A DNA stretch of 64,000 nt, taken from Sporodiniella umbellata. Lineage: Eukaryota > Mucoromycota > Mucoromycetes > Mucorales > Rhizopodaceae. Where the stretch lies: contig JAIXMR010000048.1 in NCBI GenBank assembly GCA_025677835.1, forward strand, positions 107,234-171,233, in the 5' to 3' direction. The notes beneath the pieces are model-generated. The model saw only the letters and a program-made list of their open reading frames with translations. It had not been told where the DNA came from and made no database searches. Position numbers and translations under genes: made by a program. Below, one piece after another: positions 46,119 to 58,100 of the stretch. Each line of letters starts with the position of its first letter. Within the stretch, counting starts at the first letter, position 1.

Positions 46119-46563
46119 CCTTTCTTTAGGCGAAATGAATTCTGAAAAAAAAGTCGATCTAGGCCTTTCTGAAGTGAACTTCCCCTTAGTTACAAGTACT
46201 TGATGGGCAGCTTCAGGATCAGCCAAGAAAATCCAATTTTGAGTACCTATTTTAAGTTGGAAAATAGGTCCCAACTCTTTATGCCATTTAATTACAGAGT
46301 CTGTAAACCGTCCTGAAAGCGTAAGCAGATGACCTTTAAAGAGTAAACGTTTATTTAGGATTGGCCAAAGTAAGCTGTTTTGTATTTACCAAGTAAAGGA
46401 TAGGAACCTTTCGGTGCTGGTATCTCCTGTCTCAATAAAGCTTTACCATTCCAGGTCTTGCTTATCAGTCTAAACATTATAATACATATTACGGTCCCCA
46501 ACACTTTTAAATGTCATTCCAATGAATTTGCGGCTTGGATAAGCTCAAGGATCTGTCTTGTCA
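44713..46563 (-). pseudogene. Cytochrome P450 (tandem copy B), N-terminal in-frame stop, possibly decaying
   Basis: A P450 paralogue with complete C-terminal marks: FIKECLRFRPP (ExxR), DPERFIND, heme loop HYAFGWGRRICPGIYL, and tail ITIEPKPFMVRFVPRNE (stop 44713-44715). Two things are odd. First, the upstream ATG (46563) opens MTRQILELIQAANSLE, a TGA (46516-46514) follows, and the frame then continues HLKVLGTVICIIMFRLISKT, which aligns with the membrane anchors of copies A and C. A single TGG-to-TGA change would explain it. Translation could restart at the Met at 46477 but would lose most of the anchor. Second, the I-helix reads IITGIHTTSLSLVW, with His where A and C have Glu. Everything downstream is intact, so it is either a very recent pseudogene or an unusual enzyme. 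Confidence 0.7.
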
Positions 46564-48231
46564 TGAAAAATAGAAAAAAAACTAAAGAAAAAAGACGAGA
46601 AAAAAAAAATCTAGTAAATCCAACGTAAGAGTCTTAAACTCATGGTAAGAATCGTAAAGTCCATGGACATTGTACTCAAGTTGGGCTGAGCTTATATATA
46701 CGGTTATGCACACAAGAGTGTGTGTTTGTTTATAAAAAGCATGAATACAAACTGTTTTTCTATATAGCCATACGCACTGACTGTTTCAAAACATTTGGTA
46801 GAAAGCCTCAAAATTCAATATAATCTAGTGCTCACGACAGATAGCATCTTTCCAAAAAAAAAAAAAATCTTCAAGCACATTTACTCTTAAAAGAAAGACA
46901 TTTTCCAAAAATACTTTCAACGAAACATGTTCATTGTAAAAGAAAAAAAAACCCCTTATAATTATAGGGGAAAAGAAATCTGGTTCAGTTTCTTATACCA
47001 ACAAAGGTTTTGCATAAGCACTGTTTAGCCGAAGTGTAGCAGTCTGTTTTGTACACTTTGTTTTTTTTTTGTAATTCTATTTAAAAGTTAATTACATATA
47101 CTGAAATATCTTTCTTGTTACAGTTTTAAACAGATTTTTTATACTGCTAACATCCTAGCCAGTCATGGCAGTATAAAATCCTTTTATTCCTTTTTTTTTT
47201 TCTTAAAATTTTTAAAGGATATTCAAAACTATAAATTTATCTAAAGTCTTAAACTATCTTGGTAGTTTATTAGTGATTTTTGTATTGAGACGTCTTCCTT
47301 TGACATTCGTTTTCGAGCACTATTTTTTCGTTTCACCATGCGGGGTTCTTATAAAAAAAATTTTTTTTTTTCGATAAACTTTTCTTATTAATAAAACAGG
47401 GTCAATGGTTAGTAAGCGTTTTGTCTTCTTTCTTTTTGAAGCCAAAAATACTCTGGGCTCTTTTGCTCTAGCGAATCTAAAGTGGCTATTTGAAGAAAGC
47501 GTTGGCAACCATCGTCCTTTTTTGTATATTTAAAATGGAGAATTAATTACTACAAGCCACATCAGTGCGAGATATAAAACTAACAAATTTTTTTAAAAAA
47601 TTTCTTTTTCAACCTGTTCAGAACAAAAAAAATAGACAATTGTAAAAAGTAAGTTATTTGTACTTGAAACGGAAACAAAGACAAAGGTTCAAGACGTAAA
47701 GCGTTTGTATGCATTTAAAGAGTGATGTATAACTTTCTTTGATCTAATCCCAATGTGTGGTTTACAAAAATCTGATTTAATGAGCCTGACTTTATACATG
47801 CATTCAAACACTTTTCTGTTTTCTTTTTCTTCATCCTATTTTTTTTTTAAAAAGAACTTTATATTTACTTTCTTTCCTTTTATTATAGATCACCGGCATT
47901 TTCTTACAGTATTCTGTTTTGTTTGAAAATAAATACTTTACCTTAAAACCATAACAGCTTTTATTTTGTATTTCATATTAAATTTTACAAATAACATATG
48001 CTGCAGAGTACTACAAGACATGAAGTTTTATTCACAGCGTGTTGTGAAGAGGCCTTTATAATCTTTTGGTAACAATTATTGCACGAATTGCATGGCGTGC
48101 CCTTTTGTTTATTTTGCAGATTTATACTTGGGTAAAAACCACATTTTTGATCGGTGAAATGATACAAGCTTGAAAAAAAATAGTTGCTTTTTATTTTTTT
48201 TTTTTTTTTTCGAGCCAGTACCGTTTTAGGC
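46564..48231. other. Intergenic between P450 copies B and C
   Basis: About 1.67 kb, very AT-rich, with T-runs. No recognisable gene; small ORFs (47320-47508, 47985-48290) are featureless. It may contain the promoter of copy B. Confidence 0.45.
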
Positions 48232-50109
48232 CTACAGGTGTTTTCTATTCGGACGTTCAACCAGGCGTACTTTAAAAGGCTCAGGCCCAACAGTGATACC
48301 GTTATCAGCTACTTTATCAAAGTCTGGGTAGATTTTCTCCCCAGAAGCAGAAACAGCTGGTTCAATGGTGAAGGTCGACATAAGCTTCGTCAGTACACAA
48401 AACATTTGCGTTTCGGCCTTTTTCAACGAATATATCAGTATGTACAGGTCCTCCCTTTTGTCTTTTTTTTTCTTACCAAATATATTCCTGGGCATATACG
48501 CCTTCCCCATCCAAAAGCATAGTTGTTGCGTGCTTTGATAGACCCATTGCTTGTTGCGTATAAAGATCTTTGATCGTTCAAAAAGCGCTCAGGGCGAAAC
48601 TTTTCTGGCTCTTCGTAAAGATTTGGATCAAAATGCAACGTATGAGAATTAACAAAGATCAAAGACCCCTTTGGAACTATGTAATCTTTATATATGGCTT
48701 TTTGTGTTCATGTAGAATTGTTAGTTTTTTTTTTTCTTTTTTTTTTTTGTATTTTTTGCTTTTTTGCTTTTTTTTTTTTTTTTTACCATTTTCGGTAGCT
48801 TTGTGGGGTATACCAAAATCAGTAGGCGATTTATATCGAAGACACTCTTTAATAAAGGCTACAAAATATGGAAGATCATTTCTTTCTTCAAAAGTAGGGC
48901 CTCGACCATGTTTTGCAGCAAAAGCGTCTGTTTCATCACATATTTTTTGTTGCACATCGGGGTGATGACAAAGAATAGCAATAGCCCATGAAATACCCGC
49001 AGAAGATGTTTCTACTCCAGCGACTAGTATTTCACTCAGCAGGGAGATGATGCCAAGATCGTCCAGTTGATACTCTTCCTTGACAGTGTCAATTTTTTTA
49101 ACCAAGCTATCCTCTTTGCTTTCTCGTGAGCGTTGTATGAGGCGCGCTATGACAGGCCGGAACTTATGATGTGTGAAGTCGCTCATTTCTTTTTTTTTTT
49201 GAAAAAAAATATTTAGAAATGACAGGTAAGGGAAAAACGAACAAAAGTCTTGTGACGGATTGGCAAGGTGCATAGCTTGGTAAATGTACCCTTCTAGTTT
49301 TACAAGATCAGGGTCGTCCACGCTATCTGCACCTAAAACCCCAAACGCAGCGGACGCTATGACATTGAAACTAGCTAGAAACACAAAAGAAATAGGATTC
49401 AATTCTGGGTCTTCTTTGGCCTTTTTGGACATGGCGTTAATAGCCCGCTGTGATTCTTGAATAAACACATCAGAGAATCTTTCCACCGACTTGGGTGATA
49501 GGAGCTGTAGAACCAATCTTCTAGAGGACCTCCATTTTTCGTTGTAGTCTACAAACATAATTCCTCTAAGAAAAAAAAAGGAGAGAGAAAGTCAGTAAGA
49601 GGCAGAACTAGAAGAACAACGCTCATACATACCTCTCGTTGGGAGATATAAACTCTGTCAAAAAAGTCAAATCTGCTCTATCTGACATCGTTTTTCCTTT
49701 TGTAACAAGAACCTCATGAGCAGCCTCAGGGTCGCCTAGAAAAATCCAATCCTGAATACCCATCTTTAGTCTAAAGATAGGGCCTAGCTCACCATGCCAT
49801 TTAGTGACAAGAGTAGCAAGTCGTGTCGACAACAAAGGTAGATGCCCTATTATTAAATAGTTCTTTTGTTATAGTAGAACACTTTCCATACGCATTTTTT
49901 TTTAAATTATTACCGAGTAAAGGATACGACCCATCAGGTGTGGGTATTTTTTTAATTTGTAAAGAATCATGACTCCATAGCGTTTTCGCTAGTTTTTTAG
50001 CAAGAAATACAGTGTAGACTGTAGCAACCGCGATGCCCAAAGCGCCAACAGGGTTTTCATACCGCTCAATTTTTCTCGGAATTAATTGATTATACATCAT
50101 TGCGTACAA
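48232..50109 (-). CDS. Cytochrome P450 (tandem copy C)
   Basis: Multi-exon, about 515 aa, start at 50109 (MYAMMYNQLIPRKIERYE) or the Met three codons later, stop at 48232. The anchor VGALGIAVATVYTVFLAKK is followed by the hinge KKIPTPDGSYPLLG. Marks are the I-helix EILVAGVETSSAGISWAIAI, K-helix FIKECLRYKSP (ExxR), RPERFLND, and heme loop NYAFGWGRRICPGIYL, all canonical. It shares every exon block with copies A and B (for example GPIFRLKMGIQDWIFLGDPE versus GPIFQLKIGTQNWIFLADPE), so it may be closest to the ancestral, fully functional form. Introns contain A-tracts on the sense strand. Substrate and CYP family number are not assigned. Confidence 0.92.
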
Positions 50110-50793
50110 TAGATTTGAATGATTTTTCGCGTAAAATTTTTTTTTAGTCGAAACTAAGGTTAAAAAGAGCGTTTATGTGTATAAATAAACTTTGGTATTG
50201 GGTACCACAAAGACACATAGTTTATGTGATTACGTTTAGGAGTAAAAAATTAGGTTCGGTTAAATTAGGGAGTAATTCCAAAGCCAAGCAGGACCGCTAT
50301 TCACTACTAATTCCGTTTGTTTTGAATATTAAATATATGAGAAACAAAAAAAAAAGGTAATAAAATGATATTAAGGATACGAGAAAAATATAACATATAC
50401 TGCAACAATAAACGTAAGCTTTAAGGCCAATTAGGGCTACAGTTGTATCCGTCCCCCTTTTTTTTTTGAAAGTTTATTACAAATGTATAGTCACAAAACA
50501 GACCACTGTACCAACAAATAGAAGGATCGATCCTCCCTTGTTCTTTTGGGTAACTAAGAAAACACCAATTTGTTTTAATCGTTATTCTTGAAGAGTTGCT
50601 ACAGCACAGTTGAACTGAGAATACAGACCAACCTATTCAGCCTTTCGGTTTTTTTGTCATCTTGAACTTTTTTTTAAAAGGCACTTGCTTTGTTTTCTTG
50701 CTTAGAAGTCACCCCAAAATTCTATTAGCAAAGCTTTATAACACTATTCTTTAAACCGAATTGATTTTTTAATCAACTCTCACGACCTAGGCT

Positions 50794-50827
<34 letters not shown>

Positions 50828-51639
50828 ATGAGCGCTTATTTTGGTTGGTAGTGGCTTTTAAAAGAATTAGCTTCGTTGCAAAGCTTTATTTCTGTATTTT
50901 ATAGGAACATTCTTTGATAATTTAAGTGGTTAATCGAAGCAAATCGTTGTTGGGCGATACTTTTATAGGACTGGAATTTTTTTTCGGAACCGCCAAAACA
51001 TAAAAGTTTCCTAAAATAGATATTGATCTAGATCTCGAATTACGCAAAATTTGGTTATAAAGTGGTTAATTCCCTGGGTTTGTATTCAATTGTAGGTTTA
51101 TACTATTTTGTATAATAATAAAATGGAACACAAATTGAATATATAAATAGAGAATTGTGTAAAAAGTAATAAAAAAGAAGAAAGGATGGATGAAGGCATT
51201 TATAAAAAAAGCTATTATGAATGAAATATCTAAAAAAAAATATTTTTAAATGATTTAAAAACTGTTTTCTGAAATTTTAAGTAAATATAGTTTTGTAGAA
51301 GATATAAAGTATACAAGATCTGGAAATATTGCTATGCTTAATATAATAATAAAAATTAAACTACTTGACTTTCGTTTTAAGTATCATTTTTTAAAGAATA
51401 TGTTACTTAAATTTTACGATAATCAAACTAACATAGAAGTATGTAATTCATCAGATACTACAAAAAAACATTAAAAAAGCAACAAAAAATAAACACAAGT
51501 TTCAATATGAATATATAAAACGCCCCTAAAGAAAAAAGAAAGAGAAAGATATAAATTTTTAAAATCAAAAAAGAAATTTTTATCTATTGATAATTTTTCA
51601 AAACCTTTGTAAATTCAATCCATAAATTATTGTTTTTTC
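50110..51639. other. Very AT-rich intergenic region
   Basis: About 1.5 kb upstream of P450 copy C and 3' of the transposase relic. Base composition falls further from about 51.1 kb onward. No gene seen. It may include eroded transposon flanks. Confidence 0.45.
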
Positions 51640-52183
51640 TTCTTTTTCACATATATTCATTCAAATAGTCTTACAGAGTATTATTTCTTCTTTGAGCAGG
51701 TCTAATAGCACATTTTGCGGCTGACCAATTTCCTTCTATTGTATTGGTATTTACATCATCTTCTGTTGCAAACTCTTGAATGATTAACAGTTCTATGAAT
51801 ATTATATAATGAAGTTTAACAAATTGGGTAATTGTATTTAACAAAGTAGATTCTGTTCTATCTTCAGCAGCAACCATAAACATATTTCTTTCAGACGTAA
51901 TCTCTACACCTCCAAGAACCCTTTTTCCATCCTTTCCATCACTTCTACCATATATATTTTTTGTGAACTTTGATTCGCCTATCTGAACTATAATGCCTCT
52001 TCTGCCAATCTTTCTGTTATTATTGTTGTCATTTATATTAATTAATACATCTTCATCTTCTATTTGTTGATTTTATATATCGTATGGAACTATCTTATGA
52101 TATAGTTTTTTAAATTCTGAAACGGTTTTTGTTGTATATCTATTTTGATATAAACTTAATATTATAGCATTAGACATTTTCAT
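51640..52183 (-). mobile_element. Degenerate ISXO2/Merlin-type (DDE_Tnp_IS1595) transposase relic
   Basis: Read on the minus strand, conserved blocks of this family appear in order: GRRGIIVQIGESKF (family: an IDESKF-type block with the first catalytic Asp), GKRVLGGVEIT, MFMVAAEDRTESTLLNTI, and DDVNTNTIEGNWSAAKCAIR, which is the NTIE-x-W block near the last catalytic residue. A final YLNEYM*KRRK segment matches the C-terminal Y..EYMWR pattern. Defects are the first Asp replaced by Gly, an in-frame TAA near 52076, an A8-tract frameshift at about 51956-51963, a TAA at 51671-51673 and a TGA in place of Trp. The usual N-terminal zinc ribbon is absent. It is a dead copy of a eukaryotic Merlin-like DNA transposon; terminal inverted repeats were not found by eye. 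Confidence 0.7.
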
Positions 52184-53211
52184 TAAAAACAAAAAGGAAA
52201 GAAGCAGAGTATTGTGTATTTCCAGTCTTTTTCTTTAAAACACAGTTCCTTTTGTTATTGCTTCTTCATTACCACATAGCAAGCACTTCCTTTGATTTAT
52301 TCGTGTAAAAGCTATAAATTGATTACAACAATATCTATTAAGTTTAATAAGGCTGTTATCATAGTAATATTATAATGCCAAGTTTTCGTCATTAAACAAG
52401 AATGAGATATAATCAAAATCTGGAATAACCATTAAAAAGCAAAAATATATATATGTATATATTATTATTTAAAACATAGTAAATTACCCAAAAAATCATA
52501 TATATAAAACTAGTAAGAGACACGTATATCCATAAACAGTATTATTTAGAAAAATAGAAATATAATTAAAGCTCTCAGAATCAAGGTAAATCACCTCAAA
52601 TATTAGGATTTATTACCAAACCCCAGCCAAGAACCCGATAGAGACCATATCTAAAATTACTAACATACTATAATTTCGTTGATTGTTAGGACCACAAGTT
52701 ATGGTTTGAAGATAAATTTTCTCTCATCAAAAAAATTGTAATTGTCTATGTATACTAATACGAAATGTTCCTAGAGGATACAGATAAAGGGAATCAATAT
52801 GTTTATACTTTTTGTTTTTTTCCAAAGAATATAATATCTTTCAAAACCACCCAAAGTCCAAGTATAGTGTACTTAAAGCTGCCAAAAAAAATTTCCTTAT
52901 TAATAGGGTGTTTTTTATATGCTCACTGTCTAAACTTTTTTTTTATTCTTATGCGGTTAAACATTCAAAAAACGTCACGGAAAGGTATAATAATAAATAA
53001 ATAAAAAGCCAGCATTTTGATATATACAGTTAGTATAGGAGTTGTGCTTATTTCTTGCTACTCATTGATTGTCGCATTCAAGAGTCGAGGTAATGTCAAA
53101 TACTAGGTATATAGTTGTGGGCTGCATTGAATGTGGATAGTTGATTTTGATATTTTAAAGACAATGTTTCCTTTACAAAAACCAACCAAGTACGCGTTGA
53201 GCTGTTTCTTG
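52184..53211. other. AT-rich intergenic region flanking the transposase relic
   Basis: About 1 kb with no recognisable gene. The ORFs 52765-53004 and 52812-53000 are featureless. It is likely eroded mobile-element or intergenic DNA before the 3' end of RFWD3. Confidence 0.45.
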
Positions 53212-55043
53212 TCACGTATACTTATATACATTAACTTCGTTTTCGCACAGTGCCACAATAATTTCGTTACTGTCCTCCAAAGTGTAATGTTGTATATCTA
53301 ACACCTTACCGCCTAGTGCGATGCTTTGTATTTCTGTATCTTTATTTCTGTATCTCATCTAACAAGCACATTAATAACAGATATTTTGCGCATAACTTTT
53401 GCTAGTACGTACCATATTTTCATCCGAAAAACAAATGAACGAGTCGTTCTCTCTCTCAAAAAAACAATTTCTAGCCAAAGAAATCTGCTTCTTATTATGG
53501 GTATATGACCATTCTATACTTGTGTTAAAGCAACGATTACTTGTTGTAGTGAGTTTGCTCAGGATATATTCTGTAGAGTCTTTGTTTCTTAGGCTACTGA
53601 GTAATCTTCCATCTTTATAATAAGAATGAAATGGCTTAAAGCCTGAATGACAATTTCGAGTTAGTGTGTATATGTGCGCATAACATATTTTCTTACCTGA
53701 TAAAGTCTCTATAGGAAAATACAAGGGTTCATTGTCTTTAAGATGCCACTCATAGCTCTTGACCAAGTTGGAGCACATTATAGAAGAATTGCCGTTGTCT
53801 GATTTACCTACACTTAAGGAGTGGATAGGAGCGGAAGCTTGGGAAGATGGATCTTTTAGTTTGTGTAAATGGCTTCTTGTATTACGAACATCGTAGACCA
53901 TAAGTATATTGTTAGCTAGTCCACAATATAACAAGTGTGTTTGATTTTCGTCAAACGCACATGACCACCCTGGGACATCAAGTATATACCTATTATAAAG
54001 CAGCAGGCAGATTAGTTTTTGTTTTCTATGTCAAAAAGAGAGAGGAGTGCCCTTACGTTTGAACTGTAATATTATTTGTTAGAGATGTCAGTTTTAGGGT
54101 TTTGTCAAGCCCAGTTGATAAAGCCATACATTTTTCTGAAGAAACCTTTATATCTTTTATTTGATCAAGGTGTAGTCCGATGTACTCTGTCGTGGTATAG
54201 TCAAGCATATTAATTTTCCTTATTCCATGTGTCTTGTTCTGTAGCATTTCAGAGGATACAACAATCATATCATACAGAGGCAAAACTGCAAGAGTACGGT
54301 ATTTCTAAACGAAAAAAAAGATGTTTAGTCAATCTCCTTTTTTACAGACTTTTGATTGTACTTCGCTGTTTGTAGCGTATTTTGTATGTAGCACAAATTT
54401 TTTAGATGCTGTATTATCACAAAAAGGCTCTTTGACTGAAGGCACTGTGCTCAGGTGAACCTCCTCATTCATTTTGGCTATTGACAGTCTGTTTCTACAC
54501 TCTTTAAGCTGGCTTTGAACAAGTGTAGTTTCTTCAAGATAAAATAAAAGGTCGTTTTTTGATTTCTCTAAGGCATCCTTTAATTGTTTCATTTCGCTTT
54601 CGTCTTCGTGTATCATTTTCGTTGGCCAAATTACTCTTGTATCTTTTTTCGCGGCATGTTTACTAGTGAAAAGTCAATGACAGTAATAAAGATCGATAGC
54701 CATAACTCAAAAAAAGAAAGGTTACCCGCATAAAGGACAAGAACCAAATGCCCTAATATAGCTATCTATACAGCTTCTCTGTAGGTTAGTTTTTTTTTTT
54801 TAAAAAAAAACATTTGATGTTATACCTCTTTCCAAATACATCCCCGCATTTTAAATGAACTATGCGATGCGCCCCTTGAGTCGTCCAAACCTTTTCACAC
54901 AAAGTACACTTCAGTTGTTCTGGGACAGCTAATTCCTCTTCCTCTTCTTCAATTGGTCTCTTTTTAGATGTTGTATTGTTTATGGACAAGATAGGTGCTT
55001 GAAAATCGATGTCTTCGAAATCTAGATCCTCTTCATTGTCCAT
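53212..55043 (-). CDS. RFWD3: RFWD3-like RING and WD40 E3 ubiquitin ligase
   Basis: Multi-exon, about 530 aa, start MDNEEDLDFEDIDFQAP at 55043, stop TGA 53212-53214. After an acidic N-terminus comes a RING: LKCTLCEKVWTTQGAHRIVH, LKCGDVFGKRSCIDSYIR, AFGSCPLCG, with Cys/His spacing of the RFWD3 finger, split by an intron inside GKRS. A coiled coil (about 54329-54616, MKQLKDALEKSKNDLLFYLE) follows. A WD40-like propeller ends the protein (LPLYDMIVVSSEML, LSTGLDKTLKLTSLTNN, LLYCGLANNILMVYDVRNTR). The YCGLAN-x-I-x-VYD-RN block is diagnostic. Human RFWD3 ubiquitinates RPA and RAD51 at stalled forks. The gene is absent from budding yeast. It lies about 100 bp downstream of the next gene on the same strand. 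Confidence 0.88.
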
Positions 55044-55144
55044 AATAACTAAAAAAAAAAAAGGACTGCGTTCAGCTTTACTGCGCTGAAAGAGATTTTT
55101 TAAGTCCCAAACAAACATTTTACTTGTTCAGAAAAAAAGAGTAT

Positions 55145-58100
55145 TTATTGAAGTTTTTTTCGACCCCAATTATAGTAATCTACGTTATATGATGCTACAA
55201 GCTTTGCTAGTAGCGACGCAGACTCGCATGATCCCATACTTTCAATATTTTGCGAATCGTGTAAAGTAGGACTTGTTTTTTTAGAGGGCTGGGGCGACTC
55301 TTGAGAACAGCTAAGCTCATCATCGTCGGTGTCAGAAATAAGGTCAATGGCATCGTTTTGCGATCCTCTGCTATACTCTTCTGCTGAGCCAGCACCCGAG
55401 TTTGCTTCATCGTTACTATAATTGTAATTTATAGGAATGTATGAGCCCTTCTCTTCTACATCTATAGGATAAGTTGTATTTCCGTCTTCATCTTCGTCTT
55501 CATCTTCGTCTTCTTCGCACTGGCTGTCTTCATCTGTAGAATAAACAGTTTTGTGTTCTTTTTCATTTTCTCCTTCCTCGTCTTCCTCGGCAGAAGAAAC
55601 GATATTGTATTTGTTTTCGTTTTCCTCTCCCTCTTCATCCATAGAGTGTGCGATGTTACGCTCCTCTTCATTTTCTTTTTCCTCGTCTTCCTCGTCTTCC
55701 TCGGCAGAAGAGACGATATTGTATTTGCTTTCATTTTCTTCCCCCTCTTCATCCATAGAGTATACGTTGTACCCCTCTTCACTTTCTCCTTCCCCGTCTT
55801 CCTCGGCAGAGGAGGTGATTTTGTATTTGCTTTCGTTTTGTTCATCCTCTTCTTCCATAGAGTAAGCGACGTCGAGTTCGTCTTTATCCTCTTTTTGGTC
55901 TTCTTTTTTTAAAGAACCGTAATTTTTGTCGTCTTCTACAGGATAGCCGTCATCAATTTCTTCCTCGTACTCTGGGTATGTCTCATCAGTAACTGATAAG
56001 TTCTGAGATTGATTTGGGGTATCTTCGAAAGAAATGTAGTCTTCCTCTTCCTTTTCGCCCTCCATCTTGCCCTCTTCTATTTGGTCAAAGCCTCCTTCAG
56101 CATCAAGATACTCGTCATAATCTTCTTTGATTTGATCTTCTTGATAGTCCACAAACTCATCTTCGTTTTCTTCGCTTTCTCTATGCTTGAGGGTGTCATT
56201 TGTGTAGTTTGGTTCATTTTCTGTTTCTTGACTTTCTCCTATAGCATCATAAAACTCATCATAGTCTAATAAATTTTTAGAGCTGCTATTGGTGGTATCT
56301 TTATCAGGTATGTCATTATTGACTAGATTGGCTTCAGCGATATGGGCCTTTTCTTTTTCATTAAAGTGCATAGTTTCTTCGCTGTTTTCATGCTCCGGCT
56401 CGTCTTTAGAATCTGCCTCGCGACTATCCTCCTCGTATTCAGGTGGATTAAAATATATGCTGCTTTGTTTAGATGGGCTCACTTCTGCGCTTTTGTTTTT
56501 TTCCACTGTTACTTCATGGTACTCAGGCAGCTCAAAATAAGTGTCGTTTCCGGTTTCTTCATCAATAGATGCTTTGCTTTTATCTAATAAAGGCTCAGTG
56601 TTTTGGTCAATTTGATTAGAACCATTTTCTTCAATACTGCGACTAGTAGACGGTTCATCTCCTTCAATACCGTTTGTTTTTTGATCGTCGCTTTGATCTA
56701 GTTTCGAATCAGGATCGACCATTTGAAGCTCCTCGTGTGAAGGAATATCGACTTCAGTATTATCATTGCTTTCTTCAAAAACAGAAGCCCAGCTTTGATC
56801 TAGATCGCCAGTATAGCCAATATCCATTTCTTTTTCGTCTCCATATTCTTGTTCTCTCTCTTCAATTTCGTTTTCAACCAAAACAGAGTACTCATTTTCA
56901 TGATCTTGTTTGTCTGAACTTTTGTCGTCCAACATATCTTCATCATTGTCATTGCTATTTTCTACTGCTGCAAATGAGCTGTCAATTAACATAAAAGAGT
57001 CTTCTTCTTCCATTGGCTCATCTGTGTTCCCTTCAATAGAATCGACTTCCATCCAAGCATCGTTGTGATCCAAAGACATTGGCTCGTCTGAGGAGTGCTG
57101 TGTGTGTTTAATATTCAAAGAGCCCTCGTTATATGTAGGTGAATTTGTTTCTTCCATTTCAATAAGTGCTTCAGGGACGGTGTCTGAATTCATTAAAAAC
57201 GCCTCTGGTGTTTCTTCTACTAATTTCTCTAAGCTTGCTACTTTGAGGTTTTTCAACGATTCTTGAGAGCCTTCATCTTTCAAACTATCTGCTACATAAT
57301 CTGCAACTTTTTCTTCTGTTTCTTTTATCCGATCGGTAGAAACTTCATCTTGTGCTCTACTTATAGATTCTGTATGTATATCTAGATGGTTTTCTGTGAC
57401 AGGCTTTTCAGACGTCTCCTCTTGGATCTCAGCCTCAGAGTTTTTAGGCATTTCCTCTTGGCCTTCAACCCTAAAGGGTTTTAATGCGGTCTCCTGTGAT
57501 GCTGTCATAGACTCATCCTGTCTTTCTTTTTCAGAGAATTTAGCGATACTCTCTTGAGTATCTTGCACCAAAAAAAAGCTTTCTTCATCTTTTGTATTAA
57601 CACTGGTTTCCAAAAATTCTTGGGGATGTTCTTCGATAGGAGTTTCCTCTGTTAATACAATTACCGTTTCAATAGCCGTGGCTTCTTTAAGCACATCAAC
57701 TATTGAAATCGCCGTAGACAGAACCTCCTTACCCTCTGATATTAGATCGTTTTCATTTTCTGCAATATGACTGAATTTGTCTTGTAACAAAGGATCAAAA
57801 TCGCTTGATGTCTTTGAGTTGAGCTCAGGATTATGATCAGCTTCTTCTTTGTTGTCTAAAGTGTGCTCGGATGGCTGATCTGTATGTTCTTGCTCATTTA
57901 TTTCGGTACCTTCAGACTGAGTACTGTCACTGATCGTATCCAAATGATCTGCTTCGATTTCTTCAGTCTCATCCTTTATTGTTGGTATATCAAAAGCAGA
58001 GTTTCCTAAGGAATCGTCGTCTGCCATCGTTTCTGTAGTCTCCTTAGGGCTTTCGTCTATATTCTCTACTGAGCTCTCATTCAACGATCTTAAAGAAACA

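Noticed and set aside
55551..55912. Ser/Phe-rich plus-strand ORFs over 100 codons
   Set aside because: Antisense shadows of the acidic GAA/GAT-rich repeats in the minus-strand gene.
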